Program-made: the position numbers and the translations under genes | The notes under the pieces: generated by a model | Told to the model about the DNA's origin: nothing | Seen by the model: only the letters and a program-made list of their open reading frames with translations | The model's database searches: none | In this document: one piece after another, positions 56,168 to 64,000 of the stretch | Position numbering within the stretch: position 1 is the first letter of the stretch | Layout of the letters: each line of letters starts with the position of its first letter | DNA from: Apiospora phragmitis | Lineage: Eukaryota > Ascomycota > Sordariomycetes > Amphisphaeriales > Apiosporaceae | DNA: 64,000 bases | NCBI GenBank assembly: GCA_038363925.1 | Contig: JAQQWL010000011.1 | Location: forward strand, 8,432,001 to 8,496,000 | Direction of reading: 5' to 3'

Positions 56168-57210
56168 TTACGCATCGAGTGGTACAACGACGAAGCAGAG
56201 CCAACCATCCGGGTAAGCCGCCTCCCTCATCAGCTCCTCCAGCGGGGCCGTGAACGGGACGCGTGCGCCATGGAGTATGACGTTAGCCAGCACTGGGTCC
56301 CGACTGCTGGGAAACAGCTTAGGCAGGAGACTTCGGAGAGCGACTCCCAGTGTTTGCGGGGCCCCTATATCCCGTTTCAATAGATGGTGCGAGGTCAGAA
56401 GAGAAGGGGTCAACTTACGCTCGTTGGCCCTCGGCGAGACAAGCGGCTGCACAACCTTGAAGGAGCCTGCGCCGTTATTGTTCTCGGCCACTGCGTTGTC
56501 TGGAGACTGCGGAATGTACAGACGAATAGGCACATTCTTCAGACCCCGCGAGGTATTCAGGAGGCGCATATTCACTTTGTTGAATGCCGTGTAATCGTCT
56601 ACCGCACACAGATAGGAGATCAGCAAAGATGTCTCAGAGGCTATCGCGGTCGATGTGGATGAAATATCTTCAACTTACTGTCCTGGACGGCGTTCCAGAG
56701 CGCCGTCGTGTTCTCCTTGGAGAGAGACATAATCTGTTGCGCATTGCCATTCCGTACAAAGTCGGCCTACAGACATACCATACCACCACCTTTAGCATTT
56801 TTTTGACATTACTCCTTTTCCCTCCCACTAACATGGATGACTACTAAAAAAAAGGAGAAGAAGGCAGACAAGACAGGACAGACCTCTTTGGCGCTGTTGA
56901 GGAAGGTATCCCCGATATCCCAGCTCAAGCCATCGGCGACGGTGAGGCGCCAGGGCAGGCTCGGCTGGTAGAGGTCGATGAGCAAGCCCGCGGCGAGGTT
57001 GCGCAGCAGCACGTCCTCGTAGTGGAAGCTGGAGCAAGGGAGGCCGAAGTAGGCGGCGAGGCGCGGCAGCAGCAGCGACAGGTAGCTGAAGCGCGGCACG
57101 GCCGTCACGAAGGGGGCGTTGGGCGCGGCGGCGTGGGTGATGTAGACAGGGATCTGCAGGTCCCAGAGGGCCTGCGGTATCATCAGTGCAGACGACGCAG
57201 CTGACGACAT
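56168..57210 (-). CDS. ATG5: Autophagy protein 5
   Basis: Four exons (56884-57210, 56679-56766, 56419-56598, 56168-56364) give an intact 263-residue protein. Introns are 56767-56883 (donor GTCTGT, unusual), 56599-56678 and 56365-56418. Atg5 is joined to Atg12 through an internal lysine, and with Atg16 acts as the E3-like factor for Atg8 lipidation. Signature blocks: ALWDLQIPVYITHA, FVTAVPRFSYLSLLLPRL, HYEDVLLRNLAAGLLIDLYQ, LPWRLTVADG, ADFVRNGNAQQIMSLSKE, ALWNAVQDNDYTAFNKVN, VPIRLYIPQ and the C-terminal ubiquitin-fold segment LHGARVPFTAPLEELM. The start MSSAASSALMIPQ is the first ATG. The conjugated lysine is expected in the NAVQDN-to-helix region and cannot be fixed by eye. Confidence 0.96.
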
Positions 57211-59006
57211 GGCTGAGGGGAGGGGGCAGGCTATACAAGCAGACAAGGGGGTGGGGTGGGTGCGTGTATGGCCAGGCCGGCGGTCGGAGGCGTCTGTGTG
57301 TCTGTCTCAACAGCAGATTATTTCTGGAGAAGATGCTGGATGCGGACGCAACCTCAGCCACTAGGCAAGCATATTTTCTTGATTCTTTGCCTTTCTCCCG
57401 ACTCTATAACCTTACGTATCTCTTTTTCTCTCTTAGAATAATCTGTGACGATTGTTTCAGTGGTGGATGAATGGGCCAAATGAGTGAATGGGCGTGCGTG
57501 CTTGAATGGATGTCGGGTACTCCGTACTCCGTATATGATCTTAGGTAAGGTAGTTTGGACCTGGACACTGCATGGACATGGCCGGTAGCTGATTTATTAA
57601 ATCAGCAGCCCCCATGGCATTTAACCTGGGCATGTACCGTAGCTGCGTTCGAGGTACCGGTACATTGGATAAACTGCTTGCCTGATGAAGGGAACAGAAC
57701 ATTTGCACATCTTGATGCACGCAGCCAACGAATGCGGGGCAAGCAAAGCTGAGGCTGGGATGGGCTGGGATTGTGGGTGCGGGGCTGGAAAAGCTCAAAC
57801 CTCAAAGCGCAGAGCTCAGAGCTCTCTTGTAGCTCCAGTCCCGAAGAGGTAACCCGGCCTGAGTCAAAGGAGCAGAAGAATCATCAAGGGGTCCTGCTGT
57901 CATTGGAAGCTGTACTGTACTCAAAGACACATGCACGCACGCACGTTGACAACGCACACTCAGCATGTTTTGGGCTGTCGGGATGTTCCCAACATACACA
58001 TACTTAGAAATCCAATGCCTCCCCATAGATGGCCGTGGGCTGCCTGAGTCAGGAACTGTAATCTCTACATACTTATGCAATCTTGCTTACCGATAAGTGA
58101 GCAAGCACATGCTCCACCATCTACAGACAGGACTAGGACCTCGCATCGAGGAAGACACATGTTTTACCATATACATTCATTCATACATTGAATGACTTTC
58201 AGACACACTACAGTAACCGCTGTCCAATGCACGCTCACTTCTCTCCTTGAGCCCTGGCAGTCCAAGCCACATTACGACCTCTGCTGCAACGACACCACGC
58301 TTTGCTGTCCAGAGGCTGCTTGCTACTCGACTGTGTCTGCCACCGTGTCCCAAACCATGATGCCCATCCGTATAGTGGCCATGCTACCATCCATTTCCTT
58401 TCCAATCTCCAATCAATCGAGCTGTATCCATAAGTCTTGTCACAGCTGAGACTATGTTTATGGCCCCCTTTTCTGGCTTGCGCCATGAACTCCCGAGTCT
58501 TCGACAGACACCCTGTATGGGTCAAGTTCGATTCAAGGCCATACCAAATCGCTTGCAACTTGCAACTGACAACCCGAATCAATGAATGGCGTCAAATCCT
58601 CCTCGCGGGGTATTGCCAGTAAAATGCACCAATGCCGTGTGTAAGTACTTCTCCACGCTCTAATAAGCGGAAAGTATGCACTCTGCCCATTTCTAACCAG
58701 AAAGCCTGTTGTAAATGAAGAAAAGCAAAAATTGAAAACACTTCCTAGACCAACGCCGCCGATGAATAATGGTCTCTCCAGATGCGAAGAGTAAATTGGA
58801 AAAGAAAAATTTCAGTGCTATACCAACAATGAATGTCATGCTTTGCTGAGAATATATACCAAGCGTCTTGTGGGCGAACCCTCCATCTTTTCTGTTTGTA
58901 CAAGGTCCGGGGAAGGTGATAGAGCAGCCGCCTTGTCTCGGCGAGTGCCTGCTTCTTTGCCGAACGGGGAGTCGTAACACATGATACCATCTAAATCGGA
59001 CTAGGT
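57211..59006. other. 1.8-kb spacer ATG5/transcription factor
   Basis: ATG5 promoter at the left, 3' flank of the Zn2Cys6 gene at the right. Open frames here use non-ATG starts and have no motif. Confidence 0.45.
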
Positions 59007-62000
59007 TCATTGAACCGGATGGGGTGGTGGCATCGACTGCGGTCCGTTGCCTGGAGAGTAGTAGTCGCCATAGGGTGGCCCCATCTGCTGTGGCCCAGTG
59101 CTCGTCATGCTTGAGAAGCTCGAATTTGTCTCAGGATCCAACTCCTCCCTCATAAGCCCAAGTTTCTCGGATATGGCCACCAGCATGTTGAGATCGGCTT
59201 GAAGTGGACTGGACGGCGATGAGGTCAACTTGAAAAATTCGATGGTTCGCGATAATAGTTCTGCGAGTAATTCACGAGGGATAAATTTGGAGATAACCTC
59301 ATGCTGATAGCAGGCGGCTAAGCACAGCAGATTGCCCCATTGCCTAAAGAATATTGTCAGTACTGCCAGCAGAGAAATCGAGGGGCTACGGAAACTTACG
59401 CATGAGCCGTGGTAAATACGTTTGTTACCAAAAGGCGATGCCTAGGATCCAGCCCATGAAAGGCGCGAGTGCTCTCAATGAGGGCGTTGATGCCACGCGC
59501 AGCATATGTCAACGCTCTTGGAAATGTCTCAACCGTCATGTTCGGCGGCAGAGGATACATCGAGGTATCAACGGTATCGTGTAAACGATGCGGGGTCTGA
59601 GAGAATAGGCCATCCGAAGGTCTATCTGGGTGTAAAATAATGTCGATAAATGGCCGATAAAGAATGTTTTGGGATCCCCAGTATTTTGCCCGTAGCCGTG
59701 CCGAGAGAATATCTCCAGCAGGGGGATCCGAATCCTTAAACGTAAACTCTGCGGGCACCCACTGGTGTCTGCTCGTTTCCAAAGATGTCTGTAGGTACTC
59801 CATCTTCTCCTCTGTTGTACGGTCGTTCCTCGAGCTCGGGTTATAGAAGAGTTCATGTATCAGGTTTAGCTGTTTTCGAAGGTACAGCTGTGCAGAGTAG
59901 CTTGACACAATTGCGTTGCTATATCCCTGGAGGGCCAAATTGATATTCGGGTAAGGCATCTGCTCTTCGTAATGAGAGATTCCCGTTTGCGGAACCCGCA
60001 GCTCAGCAAGGATATCACTTTCAAGCTGAAGGCAAGTCCAGAATGCAAATGCAAGCTGGTTGTCCCTCATCTTCCCGATCTTCTCACCGCGTATAGCGTA
60101 TCGGCTAAGCCGCGACATGCTCGGGCGCAGACAAACCAGGAGTGTCCGGCCTGCAAGCGCAATGTAGGCCCAACTCTCCATAACTCGTCCTAGTTGTCCA
60201 TGGTACAAGCCAAGGAATATCCAAGTATAGACATGCTTCAGATTCGCGCCTCCGATATGGCTTCCCACTATATCCGTGGCCAAGGCGAAGTACTCCAGCC
60301 CGGGTATAACGTCGAGATTTCGCTTTAGCGTATGCGCACCCTTGGGCATAGAAGTCCCCCCTGGAGGGAAGAGCGGCGACTGCCAAGGATCCGCTCGTTT
60401 TCTTTCGGGGATGGAAGCCCGGATAATTGAGGAGGATGAGGCGGCAGTCCTCCTGGCGGTGACCCCTGGGATCCCTGCACGGGCGATACCGGGACTCCAT
60501 TCCGTACAGATGGTGATTGGGTGTTGGCATTGTCTTTCTCATTGACGACGTCCGGAAGCTTACCCTTATGGAGGCAAATCTTTCCGAGAGCAAGCACAGA
60601 GAGCACAAGAGCGCTGTGAATACTCCGGAAAGGGAGATTCGCTTTCTGAAGCGACACTGGTTGGTTTGCATCCTCGACTGCAGGAGAGCGTTTCCGTTTT
60701 GTGCCCGACTCTGGCATGGTGGCGCTGGAGGCGCTACCGGATCCAACAAATTTCGCAGATGGTGGGGCGCTGGTATTCTGCTTGTCCTTGTCCTGGGTAG
60801 ACTGTACAGAAACCTCGCGACGAGGGCATCCAGCTCTTTCGGAACAATGATTGGGTGCATACAGAGGATGTTGTCCTTGAAGCTTTGAACGTACTTTCTG
60901 ACCTTTGAATGGTCAAAGTCTGGGGTGCCGTCGACGTTCAAAGGGCCACCCTTATATAAGCTGAGGTTCGGGTCGTTCAAGGGTGCACACCGTCCCAATT
61001 CTCGCCTGGCGGTGGCGTTGGGGCATCGGATCCTTGCCCGTCCATGTCGTTCACATCGGTCATGAGGTCGTTGTAGTGAGGCTCCTTCAGTACACTCTTG
61101 ACCTCCATATCAGTGCCTTCACCCTTGCCATGGACACGTAGTAATCCTCGTTGTTGCTCTTGACGTATCGGAAACTCATTGACGTGTTGTATCTTTTCGG
61201 TTTCTAGAGTCGATTCCACTAATCTAGCAATTGATGGCCACCCTAGAAGCAGGCCTGCGAGAGTCGTGTGGTTGGCCGGCATCGACGGCTTTCCCGGGTC
61301 AACAGGTGGTTCTGGTTCCTGCTCTATTTCGATCTCGTTAGCTTGCTGGAAGACCTGGTCGGCAGCTTCCTTGGTCATTGCCGGCTTCTCCGTTCGTTTT
61401 CTCTGTCGGACTGGATCTCCTCGCCATCCTGGTCGTCTTGAGATATGTCGAGATCTGCAGGAGATTGCGCCAACTTATGATCCTCGACCGATTCCAGCTT
61501 AACGTTCTCGAGTGAACCTGCATTAGTTAAAGCCCTTTCGAATTTGTTGTCCATCCGCTTCAAGTGGCTGTCTATTTTTAACATGCGATCACCGAGCGAA
61601 GTCACTTCCGCCTTGAGACTTTGCATTATCTCCAACATGTCCGCGCTCACTTTATCAGGCCTATCCTGCTGTCAATAACAATAACACGGGCCGGGCTGGG
61701 TACCGGGAACTTACTGTTTGGCAGGAGGCTCTCGGTAGTTGCATTGGATACCCTTCTCCTTACAGTTCTTGCACGGCTTCAGCTCGTCGCATTTAGCTTT
61801 CAGTTGCCGGCAACTATCACATGCCTACAACAAAAGTTAGTGGTGGAATACATTAGACGTCCTCGTTTAATGCCTACCTGGGACGCGCGTTGCGCTTTTC
61901 TCTTAGCTGTCGCAATGGCAACTGGAGCAGGATATGGCACTTCGGGGCTTGGAGCATGCGGTCCATAACCGTGGGCTTGGGGCTCGTAGTGGCCGGGAAG

Positions 62001-62577
62001 CTGGCAGGTGTTGGGGGGGCAGGCGTATAATTTCCGGGCGGCCGGTACATGGCAGGCGACGGAGGGTATTGCGGGCCGTTGTCGAAACTCGGGGGGCCTT
62101 CGGTGGTCGTCTGGCTGGTGGTTTGGATGAGGCATCCCGTGTGTGGGTGGTAGACCATCTGGCGCATTGCCGGTCGAGTTCGGGCGGCGCAGCTGAGGGA
62201 GGGTCATGTCTTCTTGAGCCGGGTCAGGTTTCACAAGAGGTTCTCTAGTGTACTGGTGATATGGTGGGGGGATATGCGCTGGCGAGGGAGGATGTCGATG
62301 GTGTTCCTGTATTGGAGGTGGCGCAAATCGGTCTGGTTCATGATGACGGCGCTCGTCAAGCTGGGCTTGCACCGGGTTAAGGAGGCAGCTCGCCAGGACG
62401 AGAAAACGGATGATGATGAGGAGGCGGCGGTTGGTATTGCGGTGGAGGTAATTGGGGATGGTGACCAGCAGAGTGTGGTGGTGGATTGGTTGGTTGAGGT
62501 TGCGGAAGATGCTGCCAGTGCGACGGGCCGACAGCTGTGAGACGAGGTCGTTTGGCCTCGGGCGGTCCAGATTCCAT
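59007..62577 (-). CDS. Zn2Cys6 fungal transcription factor, frame-disrupted
   Basis: The ATG at 62577 starts MESGPPEAKRPRLTAVG, followed by a long Pro/His-rich region. An intron ending near 61826 (branch CACTAAC) leads to the zinc cluster ACDSCRQLKAKCDELKPCKN and CKEKGIQC, the canonical C-x2-C-x6-C-x5-C-x2-C-x6-C, preceded by basic KRKAQRAS. A coiled-coil linker (EIMQSLKAEVTSLGDRMLK) follows. The fungal-specific middle homology domain runs from about 60950 to 59400 (SLYKGGPLNVDG; LEYFALATDIVGS; YTWIFLGLYHGQLGRVMES; QLAFAFWTCLQLESDILAEL; YWGSQNILYRPFID). A 56-bp intron (59344-59399) joins TTAHA to QWGNLLCLAACYQ. At least seven single-base breaks are needed, near 62385, 61960-62060 (two), 61690, 61372, 60990, 60810 and 60352-60361. 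Target genes are unknown; this class controls carbon, nitrogen, stress or secondary metabolism. Confidence 0.85.
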
Positions 62578-64000
62578 GTTTAGGTTGATATATGTAGTCG
62601 CATAGGCCGCTTTGAATTAAAACCAGTTAAAGGAGAGGAAAGGCCATCAGTGAGACACTGCAGGGCCGGCTGGCATAGGATGTTGCCGGTAAGGTACCTC
62701 GCCGGGAAGCTAGGCAAATGCAGAGGGCGTAGGGACCCTATAGTGGTGCGTCCGGCGGCTCTAATTGGTTACGATGACATAGGACGACTTGGACTTTGTC
62801 TTTCATGGGAGGAGAGTGTTTCGAGAAGCTTGTCACCCCTTGATCTGAGGCGCGCGCGGCGAAAATTGACGTGCCAGGTTCTCGGGGTGCAAACTTCAAA
62901 GCCACAGGAAAAAAGCCCAAGGCAAAGAGGATCTGCAGTTGGGCAGAGACGAGGGGCTGTGATCCTCAGAAAGGAACGTGCTTGGGGGTGGGTGGAGAGG
63001 AGGGAACTGGCGTTCGGTACGATGTGAAGCTCAAGGAGATGCCGAGTATCCCTCGAAATGCAACAGGAAGCTCGGAGATCAAGCAAAGGGAGAGAGTGTC
63101 AAGGTCAATAACACTTCACAACTAGTATGTAGCTGGTAGGTAGCTCGAGGTGTTGTTTTGCCTGGAGGACAGGCAGACTTGAACTATTGGGACAGAAAAG
63201 GTTGGTGTGGACAGGGTACCGTACCGACCGACCTGCAGGTCTGCCGGTGTCTCGACAAAGAAATAATAATGAAAATAAAAACCGAACGAGCTAGTAGTAA
63301 TGAGCGAGCAGGGATCGGCTGACCAGGGGGGCAGCAGGTGGGTAGGCCAAGATAGGTACCGAAAGTACCTGTCCCGTCGCGATAGACGACCGCCAGTACA
63401 TCGATAGACGCTGGGCGATTCTCCACACCTCTTGCTGCAATTGATATACTACAAGCACTGTCGTCGTCGTAGCGTAGAAGGGCGAGGGCTGATAGCGGGT
63501 GGTAGTGGTGTATAGTCCGGCCACATTCCCTCTCGACGATGCTTCTCCTCCTCCCTCTGCCTCTTCTCTTCAGTATACTCTGGTCGATAGCTCGGAGCAG
63601 AAATGAAAGATAGATAGGCCGCGGTCAGTGCCATACAGCCAGGATACAGACAGACGCCGTGTGCTGAGTCTGTACCCGCGTAGGTATCTGGAAGTATGCG
63701 GAATGGACAGTTCAAGACTGTGAGAGGTAACTCGAACGGAGCAAAGTGACGGTGACTTTTTTGGTGAAACAAATTGTGGATTGCTTTAAGATAATGAGTG
63801 TGAGAGGGAAAGAGGGAGAGATGAGAGCAAAAAGTACAGGCTTGAGTGTATCTGGTCTGGTCGGGTCTGGTCGCCGTTTGCTTAACCTCTTCCGTCTGCA
63901 TTGTGTTTGCCTCGAACCAGAACAAGTTCAAGTTGCTGACATGGGTCTTGCTGGGTAGATGGGATCTACTGCACAGGTACGGTGCTAGCCCAAGCCTAAA
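62578..64000. other. Promoter side of the Zn2Cys6 gene
   Basis: Upstream region with many short frames and no motif. No second gene is supported up to the window end. Confidence 0.45.

Overview
This window comes from a filamentous ascomycete (Pezizomycotina, most likely a sordariomycete). Genes carry short introns of about 50-200 bp with GTRNGT donors, CTAAC-type branch sites and YAG acceptors. Recognisable eukaryotic housekeeping proteins occur on both strands, separated by AT-richer spacers of 0.3-3 kb. I see no prokaryotic, plasmid or phage feature, no CRISPR array, no rRNA and no clear transposon.

Layout. 0.9-4.3 kb: a large Ser/Arg-rich conserved fungal protein (+). 5.3-6.3 kb: tRNA 2'-phosphotransferase TPT1 (+). 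7.0-9.4 kb: ankyrin-DHHC palmitoyltransferase AKR1 (-), divergent from SRP receptor beta SRP102 (10.1-11.0 kb, +). 12.4-14.0 kb: a GT71 mannosyltransferase-like gene (+). 14.5 kb: an intron-containing tRNA-Gly(GCC). 15.2-16.1 kb: an HExxH SprT-like protein (+). 16.5-18.1 kb: cystathionine beta-synthase (-). 18.6-19.7 kb: two small spliced candidates. 20.0-21.7 kb: vacuolar carboxypeptidase Y (-), divergent from SDO1/SBDS (23.0-23.9 kb, +). 24.3-25.0 kb: RPS18 (-). 26.2-27.6 kb: RNA polymerase I subunit RPA49 (-). 28.4-29.0 kb: a small basic protein (-). 31.1-33.7 kb: no recognisable protein but a TATA-led, G-poor, strand-asymmetric tract with a degenerate CACTCGCTT array. 34.8-35.2 kb: the 25-residue RPL41 gene (-). 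36.5-38.3 kb: a Cys-cluster protein (+) and a zinc-ribbon protein (-). 39.0-47.1 kb: one giant gene (-) for a roughly 2,660-residue Glu/Pro/Ala-repeat protein with a Ser/Arg/His-rich C-terminus. 50.0-50.9 kb: ESCRT-III SNF7 (-). 51.9-52.4 kb: telomere-capping TEN1 (+). 53.2-53.9 kb: a three-exon conserved small protein (-). 56.2-57.2 kb: ATG5 (-). 59.0-62.6 kb: a Zn2Cys6 transcription factor (-).

One pattern crosses the whole window. Many conserved genes (TPT1, AKR1, GT71, SprT-like, CPY, SDO1, RPL41, TEN1, the giant gene, the Zn2Cys6 factor) are broken by single-base frame changes, often in short homopolymers or GC-rich stretches, while the protein sequence on each side stays well conserved. 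Others (SRP102, CYS4, RPS18, RPA49, SNF7, ATG5) are intact. Because genes of core function such as SDO1 are affected, uncorrected sequencing indels explain this better than gene decay. Broken genes are therefore listed as CDS with the breaks noted.

The genes are unlinked housekeeping functions (protein lipidation, secretion, sulfur metabolism, vacuolar proteolysis, ribosome synthesis, membrane remodelling, autophagy, telomere capping), not a pathway cluster. SDO1, RPS18, RPA49 and RPL41 form a loose 12-kb group of ribosome-related genes. The least explained parts are the 31-34 kb CACTCGCTT region and the giant repeat protein.
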